Origin: an uncultured Collinsella sp.
GTDB lineage: Bacteria; Actinomycetota; Coriobacteriia; Coriobacteriales; Coriobacteriaceae
NCBI GenBank assembly: GCA_934650095.1
Contig: CAKUFT010000017.1
Location: 1 to 36,559, forward strand
Length of the DNA: 36,559 bases
Reading direction: 5' to 3'
Shown piece after piece: positions 1-8,736 of the stretch. Position numbers and translations under genes: made by a program. The stretch's first letter is position 1. Every line of letters starts with the position of its first letter. The notes beneath the pieces were generated by a model. The model was not told the DNA's origin and made no database searches. It saw only the letters and a list, made by a program, of their open reading frames with translations.

Positions 1-129
1 TATGGCGCCGACACGCGCATTCGCGACCTTGCGGGCGCTTATGGCATGGTGGAGCCCAGCGAGAGCGTTACACTTGACTTTTCGCAGGATGCAGCCGCGG
101 GCGCCAACGCGACCGCGACCGCTCAGTAG
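1..129 (+). CDS. ftsL: C-terminal end of FtsL-like septum protein (partial)
   Basis: The open frame enters at base 1 and ends at the TAG at 127-129, giving 42 residues of a C-terminus. It contains RIRDLAGAYGMVEPSESV, which resembles the end of the FtsL/DivIC coiled-coil region, where a helix is followed by a GMV.P turn. FtsL is a small bitopic membrane protein that links FtsQ and FtsB-type proteins to FtsW and FtsI at the septum. The position directly upstream of ftsI, 17 bases before its ATG, is the standard ftsL place in the dcw cluster. The tail is Ala/Thr/Gln-rich. The N-terminus and transmembrane segment lie outside the window, so the call rests on position plus a short motif. Confidence 0.7.
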   Translation, partial: YGADTRIRDLAGAYGMVEPSESVTLDFSQDAAAGANATATAQ

Positions 130-146
130 CAAGACGGTAGCTGAGT

Positions 147-2012
147 ATGACAAATGACTATCGCCGCGGTTCCGATGGGGGCCGCGGTTCTGGACGTCCC
201 TCGTCGCGGGGACGTTCTGGTTATCAAGGAACGGGTCGGCAATCTTACAACGCCGGGCAGTCCCGTGGCAACGACCCGGCGTCGCGACTTCGCGGCTCGG
301 GCGGCCCTCAAGTGCATAACACCAGGTCGCGCAAGAGTTCGTCGACCGAATGGCTCACAGGCACGCCTCTGCCTCGCCGCAAAGCCGTCATGGGCTTCAT
401 TGGGCTTGGCTTGGGCTTGGGCATCTTTCGCCTTGCCGACTATCAAATTGTCGAAGCCGATAAACTGCGCGAGCGTGCCGATGCGCGCCGCCTGCTTGCG
501 CAGACTCTCTATGCCAAACGCGGCACCATCTACGACCGCAACGGTAACGTGCTGGCGTCGTCGGTCGAATGTCGCAACATCGCCGTGAACCCCCAGCTTG
601 TCGAGGATGTTGACAAGACGGTGTCGGCGCTGGTCAAGGCAACTGGAATCGATAAAAAGACCTGCCGCAAGCTCGTTGAGTCCGATGGAACCTGGGTGTA
701 TATCAAGCGCCAGGTGGACGAAGACGACGCTGCGGCGCTGGAGAAGAAGAACCTGCCCGGCGTGCTTTTTGAGCAGGCCATGAAGCGCGTATATCCATAC
801 GGCAATCTGGCATCGCAGGTGCTGGGTGTAGTGAATGTAGACAACGACGGCTTGACGGGTCTCGAAAAGCAATACAACAAGCTTCTGACCGGCACGAACG
901 GTTCTCTCGTACGCGAGCGCGCGAGGGACGGCAGCTATATCGCGGGCGGTGCCTATAAAAAGGTGGCTGCGGTCGACGGCGTTGATATCGTGACGACGCT
1001 CGACGTCAATATCCAGCGTGCGGCCGAGGATGCCCTGGCAGAGGCTGTCGAGAAGACAAAGGCCAAGAACGGCTCGGCGCTGGTCACCGATCCTACGACA
1101 GGCGAGATCTTGGCAGCCTGCTCGTATCCGACCTACGACCAGACCAATTTGGAAAACGCCAAGACCGAGGATATGAACCTGCGCCTGGTCACCGACGCCT
1201 ACGAGCCCGGCTCGGTCTTTAAGACGCTCGTGGCGGGCGCCGGCTTCGACTTGGGTGTCGTGCGGTCGAGTACGTCGTTTGAGGTGCCGGCGAGCATCAA
1301 GGTGGGCGACGATACCGTCACCGATGCCGACAAGCGCGACTACGCCATGACCATGGATGTGCGCGAGATGATGCGCCGTTCGTCCAACGTGGGATTTGTC
1401 CTGGTGGGGCGCAAGATCGGTGCCGACGACTTTGCCGCCTATGTGGACAAGTGGGGCATCGGTCACAGCTCTGGTGTCGATTTTCCGGGCGAGAGCCTGG
1501 GCATCGTCAAGGAGCGTGACCAGTATGACGGCGCCACGCTGGGCTCGATGAGCTTTGGACAGGCGCTGTCTGTCTCGCCTATTGAGATCGCACGTGCCGT
1601 GGGCGGCATCGCCAACGGCGGCGTGATGATGACCCCGCACTTCTATAAGTCCAGCAAAGGCGACGAGAAGGACTGGGGCGAAGGCGAGCGCGCGATTTCG
1701 GAGGACGCCGCATCCCAGGTGACATCGTGCATGCAGACGGTCGTGTCGGAGGGAACGGGCGTTGGCGGCGCGGTTGACGGCTATGACGTGGCGGGTAAGA
1801 CCGGTACGGCCGAACGTGCCGACGAGAACGGCGGCTACCTCAAGGAGAACTACATGTCGTCCTTTATGGGCTTTGCACCGGCACAATCGCCCAAGGTGTT
1901 GTGCTATATCACGCTCGACGGAACGCCGAGCGGCTCAGATGCCGCTGCGGTGCCGTTCCAGTCCATTATGGCCAACGCGCTCGACGTGCTGGGTATCCCG
2001 CACACGAAGTAG
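147..2012 (+). CDS. ftsI: Septal peptidoglycan transpeptidase (class B PBP, FtsI/PbpB)
   Basis: This 621-residue class B penicillin-binding protein crosslinks septal peptidoglycan outside the membrane, working with FtsW. The cytoplasmic N-terminus (1-79) is rich in Gly, Ser and Arg. A single membrane anchor lies near 80-97. The dimerisation domain begins around AKRGTIYDRNG, and the transpeptidase domain fills the C-terminal half. The three active-site motifs are intact: S356-V-F-K359, S412-S-N414 and K551-T-G553. There are no PASTA repeats after the transpeptidase domain. It follows ftsL and precedes murF, the usual dcw order except that murE is missing. The ATG at 147 has only a weak ribosome site, so translation may be coupled to ftsL. 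Confidence 0.96.
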   Translation: MTNDYRRGSDGGRGSGRPSSRGRSGYQGTGRQSYNAGQSRGNDPASRLRGSGGPQVHNTRSRKSSSTEWLTGTPLPRRKAVMGFIGLGLGLGIFRLADYQIVEADKLRERADARRLLAQTLYAKRGTIYDRNGNVLASSVECRNIAVNPQLVEDVDKTVSALVKATGIDKKTCRKLVESDGTWVYIKRQVDEDDAAALEKKNLPGVLFEQAMKRVYPYGNLASQVLGVVNVDNDGLTGLEKQYNKLLTGTNGSLVRERARDGSYIAGGAYKKVAAVDGVDIVTTLDVNIQRAAEDALAEAVEKTKAKNGSALVTDPTTGEILAACSYPTYDQTNLENAKTEDMNLRLVTDAYEPGSVFKTLVAGAGFDLGVVRSSTSFEVPASIKVGDDTVTDADKRDYAMTMDVREMMRRSSNVGFVLVGRKIGADDFAAYVDKWGIGHSSGVDFPGESLGIVKERDQYDGATLGSMSFGQALSVSPIEIARAVGGIANGGVMMTPHFYKSSKGDEKDWGEGERAISEDAASQVTSCMQTVVSEGTGVGGAVDGYDVAGKTGTAERADENGGYLKENYMSSFMGFAPAQSPKVLCYITLDGTPSGSDAAAVPFQSIMANALDVLGIPHTK

Positions 2013-2096
2013 GGGGTTACAATCTTTGGGGCGTGGTTTGTTGTCCCATATGAGGGGTGTTCACATGCCCTGCACCACGCATGCGCGGCGCTGGGA

Positions 2097-2102
2097 TACA
2101 AT
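2097..2102 (+). promoter_or_regulatory. Candidate -10 element upstream of murF
   Basis: TACAAT in the 128-base gap between ftsI and murF, 38 bases before the murF ATG. No convincing -35 is seen at the usual spacing. It matches a -10 pattern found ahead of several other genes in this window. Confidence 0.25.
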
Positions 2103-2140
2103 ACGCCGATAGCATTATTTAGGTTTACAGGGGAGCTGCA

Positions 2141-3565
2141 ATGATAGAGATCGCCGTCAACAACCTCGCGGCCGCAACAGGGGCCCGAACCGTGACGGGA
2201 GAAGTCGATCGGGTATGCCGCGGGTGCGTTATCGACTCGCGCCAGGTCGAGGAAGGGACGATTTTCGTCGCCTTTCCCGGTGAAAACGTCGACGGCAATG
2301 ATTTTGCTTCCCGTGCCGTCCAGTCGGGTGCCGGCGCCGTCGTGATGACGCGTGAGCCCGAGGCCGAGCTGGTCTCGCTGGCGCAGGACAAGGGCTGTGC
2401 CATCTTGCTGACCGATGATCCCGAGGAGTTTCTGCTGCGTTTGGCGCACGCGTATCGCCTGGAGCTTGGCTGCCTGGTCGTTGGCATTACCGGTTCCATC
2501 GGCAAGACGACGACCAAGGACGTGCTCGCCGCCGTGCTCGCCAAGCGCTATCGTGTCTGGGCCACCAAGGGCAATTTCAATAACCTGATCGGCATGCCGC
2601 TCACGGTGCTTTCCGCTCCGGCCGATACCGAGGTCCTGGTGCTCGAGATGGGCATGAACCATTTCCACGAGATCGAGCGCCTGTCCCAGTCCGCCAATCC
2701 CAACCTTGCCATCGTGAGCAAGATCGGCACCTCTCATATCGGCATTTTGGGCAGCCGCGAGAACATCGCCCGCGCTAAGGCCGAGATTGTACAGGGCATG
2801 TGCGCCGCCGGCGACTATTTGCCGCTGCTGGTTTTGGGCGGCGAGGACGATTTTACGCCGTTCATTCGCGATGCGTTCGCCCAGCCTGCTGGTATCGACG
2901 TGATGCTGGCCGGCGTCTCGGACGATGATGAGGTCCGTGCCCGCGACATTCGTGTTGATGACGAGGGCCGTCCGGTCTTTACGCTCGATTTTGGCCAGGG
3001 TGAGACGATCGATACCATGCTTGCCATCCCCGGCGTGCAGTCCGTTCCTAATGCCGTTAAGGCCGCCGCGGTTGCCTATCATCTGGGCGTGACGCCCGAG
3101 CAGATCGATGCTGCCTTTAGGGGCCTCACGATCACCGGTCACCGCCAGGAGATCAAGCGCGCCAAGAGCGGTGCCCGCGTCATCGACGATTCCTATAACG
3201 CCAGTGCCGAATCTATGGCTGCTGGCCTCGATCTGCTGTGCTCGCTTTCGTGTACGGGGTCTCGCATGGCGATCCTGGGCGAGATGGGCGAGATGGGCGA
3301 TGAGGCTCCTCGCATGCATGAGCTCGTGGGCGCCTATGCCGCCGCCAAGAAGCTCGACATGCTGGCGTGCGTGGGTGGTGAGCTGGCCCAGCTTATGGCC
3401 GATGCCGCACGCATGATGGGCATGGACGAGGACCGCATCCAGGTGTTCTCCGATTATCAGCAGGTGCTCGACCGCATGGGCGGTGCGCTTGAAAAACATG
3501 ATGTTGTACTGGTCAAGGGTTCCCGCTTTGTTGAGCTCGACCGCTTTGTGGAAGGTGTGTGCTAG
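2141..3565 (+). CDS. murF: UDP-MurNAc-tripeptide:D-Ala-D-Ala ligase MurF
   Basis: This 474-residue cytoplasmic ATP-dependent ligase adds D-Ala-D-Ala to UDP-MurNAc-tripeptide, completing the pentapeptide precursor. The N-terminal uridine-binding domain contains RVCRGCVIDSRQVEEGTIFV, typical of MurF and MurE. The ATP loop G115-ITGSIGKTTTK-126 has the Mur-ligase P-loop, and NFNNLIGMPLTVL is the MurF hallmark after it. The C-terminal domain holds DDSYNASAESM, also typical of MurF. The ATG at 2141 follows GGGGAG with good spacing. It is three bases upstream of mraY, so the two are probably co-translated. Length matches the family. Confidence 0.97.
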   Translation: MIEIAVNNLAAATGARTVTGEVDRVCRGCVIDSRQVEEGTIFVAFPGENVDGNDFASRAVQSGAGAVVMTREPEAELVSLAQDKGCAILLTDDPEEFLLRLAHAYRLELGCLVVGITGSIGKTTTKDVLAAVLAKRYRVWATKGNFNNLIGMPLTVLSAPADTEVLVLEMGMNHFHEIERLSQSANPNLAIVSKIGTSHIGILGSRENIARAKAEIVQGMCAAGDYLPLLVLGGEDDFTPFIRDAFAQPAGIDVMLAGVSDDDEVRARDIRVDDEGRPVFTLDFGQGETIDTMLAIPGVQSVPNAVKAAAVAYHLGVTPEQIDAAFRGLTITGHRQEIKRAKSGARVIDDSYNASAESMAAGLDLLCSLSCTGSRMAILGEMGEMGDEAPRMHELVGAYAAAKKLDMLACVGGELAQLMADAARMMGMDEDRIQVFSDYQQVLDRMGGALEKHDVVLVKGSRFVELDRFVEGVC

Positions 3566-3568
3566 CCC

Positions 3569-4588
3569 ATGTTCGGCAATCCCTCGTATCCAACGTATCA
3601 GGCTTTTTTGGGGCTTGGCATCGCCGCAGCCATTGCGCTGCTGCTCATGCCGTGGTGGATCAAGCTGCTCAAGGTCGAGGGTATCGGCCAGCAGGTTCGT
3701 GCCGACGGCCCCAAGCGTCATTTGGTTAAGCAGGGAACGCCCACCATGGGTGGCGTTGTCATCCTCGTCGCGATCTCGCTGACCTGCCTGCTGATGGGCA
3801 AGCTCACCACCGAGCTCGTACTCGTGCTGCTCGCCACGCTGGCGACCGGCGTGCTGGGCCTGATCGACGACCTGACCTCCGTTACGCATGGGCGCTCGCT
3901 CGGTCTGACGCCCCATGCCAAGATGATCGGCCTAACCATTATCTGTGTCACCTTTACGGTACTTGCCGTCAACTGGTGCGGCGTCGCCCCCGAGATTCGT
4001 TTTCCCGGTGGGTTGACGATCGACCTTGGCGTGCTTTCGACCACCATCTGCGGCCATTCGTTCCCGTGGCTCTATATTGTCTTTTGCTGGCTGATGATTG
4101 CCGGTCTTTCTAATGCCGTGAACCTGACCGATGGCCTTGACGGTCTTGCTGGCGGCACCTCCATGATCGCCATGCTCGCCATGGCTGCCATGGCGTTTTT
4201 GCACGGAGACGTGAACCTGTCCATCTTCTGCACCGCGTGTGCCGGTGCCTGCTTGGGCTTTCTGTGGTTCAACTGCTATCCGGCGAGCATCTTTATGGGT
4301 GATACCGGCTCGCTTGCTCTGGGCGCCGCGTTTGCCTGTACGTCCATCATGACTAACACCGAGGTCGTCTCCCTCATCATCGGCGGCCTGTTTATCGTTG
4401 AGACTCTGTCGGTCATGATTCAGGTTGTCTACTTCCACTTTACGCACAAGCGCGTCTTCCTTATGGCGCCCATCCATCATCATTTCGAAAAGAAGGGTTG
4501 GGCAGAGACCAAGGTCGTCATCCGTTTTTGGATTATCGCTGCGGCATTTGGTGCCGTTGGCCTTGCTCTGTTCTTCCAGTTGGGATAG
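3569..4588 (+). CDS. mraY: Phospho-MurNAc-pentapeptide transferase MraY
   Basis: This 339-residue polytopic membrane enzyme transfers phospho-MurNAc-pentapeptide from UDP to undecaprenyl phosphate, forming lipid I. Many hydrophobic segments are visible. The family signatures are GVLGLIDDLTS, NAVNLTDGLDGLAGG, ASIFMGDTGSLALG and the C-terminal APIHHHFEKKGW loop, which together carry the Mg and uridine-binding residues. Translation starts at the ATG at 3569, just after the murF stop, with GGAAGG inside the murF end as ribosome site. It is followed by murD after 9 bases. Nothing unusual is seen. Confidence 0.97.
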   Translation: MFGNPSYPTYQAFLGLGIAAAIALLLMPWWIKLLKVEGIGQQVRADGPKRHLVKQGTPTMGGVVILVAISLTCLLMGKLTTELVLVLLATLATGVLGLIDDLTSVTHGRSLGLTPHAKMIGLTIICVTFTVLAVNWCGVAPEIRFPGGLTIDLGVLSTTICGHSFPWLYIVFCWLMIAGLSNAVNLTDGLDGLAGGTSMIAMLAMAAMAFLHGDVNLSIFCTACAGACLGFLWFNCYPASIFMGDTGSLALGAAFACTSIMTNTEVVSLIIGGLFIVETLSVMIQVVYFHFTHKRVFLMAPIHHHFEKKGWAETKVVIRFWIIAAAFGAVGLALFFQLG

Positions 4589-4597
4589 TGGTCTTTC

Positions 4598-6004
4598 ATG
4601 CCTCTTGCTGATGTCTTTAGCCTGCTCGTTTTGGGTCAGGGCAAATCCGGTCTCGATGTCGCCCGCTGGGCGCTGGCACATCCCGAGCGTGTGAGCGCCG
4701 TTACCGTCTATGGCGGCGGTACCTCCGAGCCCAATGACGCCACGCGTGTGCTTGAGGCTGCCGGCGCATCGTTTGTCTATGGTACCGAGCAGGTTGAGGG
4801 CGCTTACGACGTGTGCGTGACGTGCCCGGGCATCTCGGAGTTCTCGGCCTTCTTCAAGGCCGGGCGCGAGCACGCCGCTCAAATTATGGGTGAGCCTGAG
4901 TTTGCCTATCGCCTGTCTCCCCATAATTGGATTGCCATCACGGGCACCAATGGCAAGACGACCACCACGTCTTTGACCGATTATCTGCTCAAGGCAGCCG
5001 GAGAGGCCAGCGTGGCCGTCGGTAACATCGGCGAGCCGCCGGTCAATGAGGTCGATGGACGCGCGCATAATGAGTGGTTTGTGGCGGAGCTTTCGAGCTA
5101 CCAGATTGCTACGACCGCCGAGCTACACCCTCGCGTGGCGGTGCTGCTCAACATCACGCCCGATCACTTGGGCTGGCATAAGAGCCATAAGAACTATGCG
5201 CTTGCCAAGATCAAACTGTTTGACAATATGGTCGATGACGATCTGGTGGTTGTCGACGTCGAAGACGCCGGCATTCACGAGTTCGATGAGTACATCTACA
5301 CGCCGGGTCGTCGCATCTGCAAGGTTGCCTTTGACGAGCCAGAGGGTGAGGATGTCGCCTTTGTGCGCGATGGCAAGATGATCGTGCGCCTGAAGGGCGT
5401 CGAGACCCCGCTCATCGCTACATCCGAACTCAAGATCTCGGGCCATCACAATGTTATCAATGCCCTGTGCGCTGCCACGGTTGCCTTGGCAGTCGGTGCC
5501 GATGTCGATGGTGTCCGCCGCGGTCTGGCCTCGTTCCAGCCGCTCGAGCACCGCGTGGAGCCGTGCGGCGAGATTGACGGAGTGCGCTACGTCAACGATT
5601 CCAAGGCGACCAACACCGACGCGGTCGAGAAGGCACTGACGGCATTTCCCGATGACGACGTGATCTTGCTGCTCGGCGGCCACGATAAGGGCACGCCGCT
5701 TACGGACTTCGCGCGCGTTGTTATGGATAACGTGCGCTCGGTCGTCTGCTTTGGCGATGCGCGCGAGCGCTTCACCGCCGCTATGGACGAGGCCGATGTC
5801 GATGGCGATGTGGATATCGCCCAGGCGGATGACCTACGCGATGCCGTGGACGTTGCCCGTTCGCTGTCGAGCCGTGGCGACGTGATCTTACTTTCTCCTG
5901 CGTGCTCTTCGTTCGATGAGTTCTCGGGCTATGAGGAGCGCGGCCGCGTGTTTAAGGACTATGTGGCCCAGCTTGCCGCTGCAGCGAAATCGCAAATGGA
6001 ATAG
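4598..6004 (+). CDS. murD: UDP-MurNAc-L-alanine:D-glutamate ligase MurD
   Basis: This 468-residue cytoplasmic ligase adds D-Glu to UDP-MurNAc-L-Ala. An N-terminal Rossmann-like domain starts LLVLGQGKSGLDVARW. The ATP loop G116-TNGKTTT-122 and FVAELSSYQ, a strong MurD signature, follow. ITPDHLGWHKS and VNDSKATNTDAV are also characteristic of MurD. The C-terminal domain has LLLGGHDKG and LLSPACSSFDEFSGYEERG. The start ATG at 4598 lies 9 bases after mraY and has no strong Shine-Dalgarno, so coupling to mraY is likely. ftsW begins 9 bases after its stop. Confidence 0.97.
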   Translation: MPLADVFSLLVLGQGKSGLDVARWALAHPERVSAVTVYGGGTSEPNDATRVLEAAGASFVYGTEQVEGAYDVCVTCPGISEFSAFFKAGREHAAQIMGEPEFAYRLSPHNWIAITGTNGKTTTTSLTDYLLKAAGEASVAVGNIGEPPVNEVDGRAHNEWFVAELSSYQIATTAELHPRVAVLLNITPDHLGWHKSHKNYALAKIKLFDNMVDDDLVVVDVEDAGIHEFDEYIYTPGRRICKVAFDEPEGEDVAFVRDGKMIVRLKGVETPLIATSELKISGHHNVINALCAATVALAVGADVDGVRRGLASFQPLEHRVEPCGEIDGVRYVNDSKATNTDAVEKALTAFPDDDVILLLGGHDKGTPLTDFARVVMDNVRSVVCFGDARERFTAAMDEADVDGDVDIAQADDLRDAVDVARSLSSRGDVILLSPACSSFDEFSGYEERGRVFKDYVAQLAAAAKSQME

Positions 6005-6013
6005 GGGTTGCCG

Positions 6014-7534
6014 GTGAGAGAGGAGAGCCCCCGACAAGGTATGAGGAGGCCCGACTCGGACCGTGCTTCCTCGCGGCGCAGCACACCGCGTTCCGGTCGC
6101 GGCGGGCAGTCGTTTAGCGAACGCTATATTGCCGGCGTTCCCGCCCGCATCATGCGCCCCCGTTTGATATTTATGGCCTGCCTGTTTACTTTGGTGTGCT
6201 TTGGTCTGCTGATGGTGTACTCGGCGTCTTCGGTCGAGGCGCTGCACGAGAATGGTTCGGCGACGTTTTTCCTGGGTCGACAGGCCGCGTTTGCCGTGGT
6301 TGGTGTTCTGGCGCTGATTGCCATCGTGCGCGTTTTGCCGGACAGCTGGTTTGGGGAGGATGTGCTCAGGATCTTCCTCATAGGCATGATAGGGCTACTG
6401 TTTCTGGTGTTCTTGGTGGGCAGCGGCAGCCGTGGCGCCACGCGCTGGCTCAACATCGCCGGCATTCAGTTCCAGCCTTCCGAGTTTTTAAAGCCATTTG
6501 CCATTGCGTATTCGGCCATCATGCTCGACCGCTTCTTTTCGCCCGGTGGCAACATCAACGAATTCCTTCGCAAGATGGGCATCTACCTGGGCATTTCGCT
6601 CTTTCTGATCTTTATCCAGCCCGATTTCGGTACCGTTCTGATCATCCTGTTGACCCTCATGTGCATGGCGTTGTTTGCGGGTCTCGACCCCAAATTTATC
6701 ATCGGCGTGATAATCTTCGGCATTCTCGTGATCGTGATTGCGCTTGTTGCAGAGCCGTACCGTATGGTGCGCATTCAGGTTGCCTTGAACCCTTGGGCCG
6801 ACGAGTATGGTGACGGCTATCAGGCCACGCTTGCCATCATGGCCTTTGCCTCGGGCGGTCTGTTCGGCCGTGGCATCGGCAACTCAACCATGAAGTACTC
6901 GTATCTGCCCGAGGCGCACAATGACTACATCCTGGCCATCATTGGCGAGGAAGTCGGTTTTGTCGGAACCGTGCTGTTCTTCTTGGTGTTTGCGATGCTG
7001 ATCTACTCGGCGTTTCGCATTGCCGAGCAGGCGACCGATCGTCGGGGCGCGCTCATGGCGTCTGGCTCTGCGGTCATTCTCGCGGTGCAGTTTTTGATCA
7101 ATGCACTGGGCATCCTCAACGTGTTTCCCATGACGGGCAAGCCGCTGCCGTTTATTAGCTACGGCGGCTCGTCGATTATTGTGTCGCTCATGCTCGCCGG
7201 TCTGATCCTGCGCGTTTCGTATGAGAGCGCCCGTCGCGATGAGTACGACCGTCGCCGCGAGAGCTTTGCCGTTATGGATGAGAGTACCGCCGGTGTGCCC
7301 CACGTGCGCGGCGAGCGATCTTCGCGTAACGGCTTTACCGTTCTGGATGGCTCTGCGACCGAGCCGGCAGCCCGCCCGCGTCAGCGAATAGCGCCGCAAG
7401 GCCGTCCGCAGCGCCCCACTCCTCGCAATGCGGGTGGCGGATATAATCGAATCGATTTGAACTCGGACCCGTCGGCGCGTTTGCGCACCGACGACCAGGG
7501 ACCGCGTGTACGAAGGGACTACCATGACCGATAA
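6014..7534 (+). CDS. ftsW: Lipid II polymerase of the divisome, FtsW (SEDS family)
   Basis: FtsW is an integral membrane glycan polymerase that pairs with FtsI at the septum. I chose GTG at 6014 (506 residues) because AGGGG at 6003-6007 sits six bases ahead. TTG at 6008 touches that site, and ATG at 6041 lacks a good one. A basic, Ser/Arg-rich tail of about 45 residues precedes the first membrane helix. About ten hydrophobic segments follow. SEDS signatures are visible: RWLNIAGIQFQPSEFLK, YLPEAHNDYILAIIGEE and PLPFISYGGSS. A cytoplasmic C-terminal extension of about 100 residues is rich in Arg and Pro and probably disordered. murG overlaps the end by 11 bases. Confidence 0.93.
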   Translation: MREESPRQGMRRPDSDRASSRRSTPRSGRGGQSFSERYIAGVPARIMRPRLIFMACLFTLVCFGLLMVYSASSVEALHENGSATFFLGRQAAFAVVGVLALIAIVRVLPDSWFGEDVLRIFLIGMIGLLFLVFLVGSGSRGATRWLNIAGIQFQPSEFLKPFAIAYSAIMLDRFFSPGGNINEFLRKMGIYLGISLFLIFIQPDFGTVLIILLTLMCMALFAGLDPKFIIGVIIFGILVIVIALVAEPYRMVRIQVALNPWADEYGDGYQATLAIMAFASGGLFGRGIGNSTMKYSYLPEAHNDYILAIIGEEVGFVGTVLFFLVFAMLIYSAFRIAEQATDRRGALMASGSAVILAVQFLINALGILNVFPMTGKPLPFISYGGSSIIVSLMLAGLILRVSYESARRDEYDRRRESFAVMDESTAGVPHVRGERSSRNGFTVLDGSATEPAARPRQRIAPQGRPQRPTPRNAGGGYNRIDLNSDPSARLRTDDQGPRVRRDYHDR

Positions 7535-8639
7535 GATGACCGTTGCTATTGCAGCCGGCGGCACGGCAGGGCACATCAACCCCGCGCTTGCCTTGGCCGA
7601 AGAGCTGCGTGACCGTGGCCACCACGTTGTGTTCGTGGGCCAGTCGCGCAAGCTCGAGGGTCGTCTGGTCCCCGAGGCTGGGTTTGATTTTGTGCCCATT
7701 ACGGTCACGGGCTTCGATCGCTCCCGTCCTTGGACGGCGCTGACCTCGCTGTGGCGTGTCAACAAGGCCAAGCGTGCGCTCGCCAGTTATTTCTCAAAGG
7801 TCGGCAAGCCCGATGCCGCCATCGGTTTTGGCGCCTATGTCGAGGTTCCGCTGCTGGGGTGGTGCAAGGGCGCGGGCGTTCCGTATCTGCTGCATGAGCA
7901 GAACTCTGTTCCGGGCCTGGCCAACAAGATGATGAACTCCCATGCCGCCCGCGTGTGCATCTCGGTGCCTGCAGCGCGCTCGGTCTTTGAGCGCGAAGGT
8001 GACCCTGACCACGTGCTCATGACCGGCAACCCCGTACGTCGCTCGGTGATCGAGGGCGATCGCGCTCGCGGCCGCAAGGCACTTGGCGTTCCCGAGGACG
8101 CTACGCTGCTGCTCGTCTTTGGCGGTTCACTCGGCGCCCAGCACCTCAACGAGCGCGTGGTTTCGCTCAAAAACGAGCTGCTTTCGCGCAAGAACCTCTA
8201 TGTGTTGCATTCGACGGGTGCCGATGGCTTTGGGGACACCGAGTGCGCTTTGGCGCTGACGCCCGAGGAGGCAAAGCGTTACCGCGTCCAGCCTTACATC
8301 GACAACATGGGCGATATGCTGGCTGCTGCCGATTTGGTGCTCTCGCGTTCGGGCGCATCGAGCGTGGCCGAGATCGCTGCGCTCGCCGTGCCCTCGGTGC
8401 TCGTGCCGTATCCGCATGCGACGGCCGACCATCAAACCACCAATGCCCGTTATCTGGTCGACGCCGGGGCCGGCGTGCTCTGCGCCGATGCCGATATCGA
8501 CGGTTCTGCCTTTGCCGATGAGCTGCTGCACCTGGTCGATGACGCGGCGGCGCGCGACGCCATGCGTCAGGCGGCGCGTGGTCTGGCTCAGGATAGGGCC
8601 GCCGCTCTTCTGGCCGATGCGGTAGAGGGTTTGCGTTAG
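7524..8639 (+). CDS. murG: Lipid II-forming GlcNAc transferase MurG
   Basis: This 371-residue peripheral membrane glycosyltransferase (family GT28) adds GlcNAc to lipid I to make lipid II on the inner face of the membrane. The N-terminal glycine loop AAGGTAGHINPALALA, HEQNSVPGLANK in the acceptor domain and LVFGGSLGAQHLN at the start of the donor-binding domain are diagnostic. RSGASSVAEIAALAVPSVLVPYP is the UDP-GlcNAc binding stretch. I start it at the ATG at 7524, which follows GAAGGGA at 7509-7515 with about eight bases spacing. A GTG at 7506 is in frame but lacks a site. It overlaps ftsW by 11 bases. Confidence 0.96.
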   Translation: MTDKMTVAIAAGGTAGHINPALALAEELRDRGHHVVFVGQSRKLEGRLVPEAGFDFVPITVTGFDRSRPWTALTSLWRVNKAKRALASYFSKVGKPDAAIGFGAYVEVPLLGWCKGAGVPYLLHEQNSVPGLANKMMNSHAARVCISVPAARSVFEREGDPDHVLMTGNPVRRSVIEGDRARGRKALGVPEDATLLLVFGGSLGAQHLNERVVSLKNELLSRKNLYVLHSTGADGFGDTECALALTPEEAKRYRVQPYIDNMGDMLAAADLVLSRSGASSVAEIAALAVPSVLVPYPHATADHQTTNARYLVDAGAGVLCADADIDGSAFADELLHLVDDAAARDAMRQAARGLAQDRAAALLADAVEGLR

Positions 8640-8736
8640 TTAGACGGGATATCGTCGGTCGCCCTCGCGCTGATGCGGTAGGTGCGGTACAGTTAACGGG
8701 TTACAGGCAGTGTTTACGCAAGGAGTACACGAGCAC

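Noticed and set aside
123..1886. Long open frame (587 codons) on the minus strand across ftsI
   Set aside because: It lies antisense to a complete ftsI with all catalytic motifs. Its protein is rich in His, Arg and Ala with no recognisable motif, as expected for the antisense frame of GC-rich genes.
1904..3916. Long open frame (670 codons) on the minus strand across murF and mraY
   Set aside because: A mirror of real coding sequence with low-complexity His/Gly/Ala composition, no ribosome site and no family motif.
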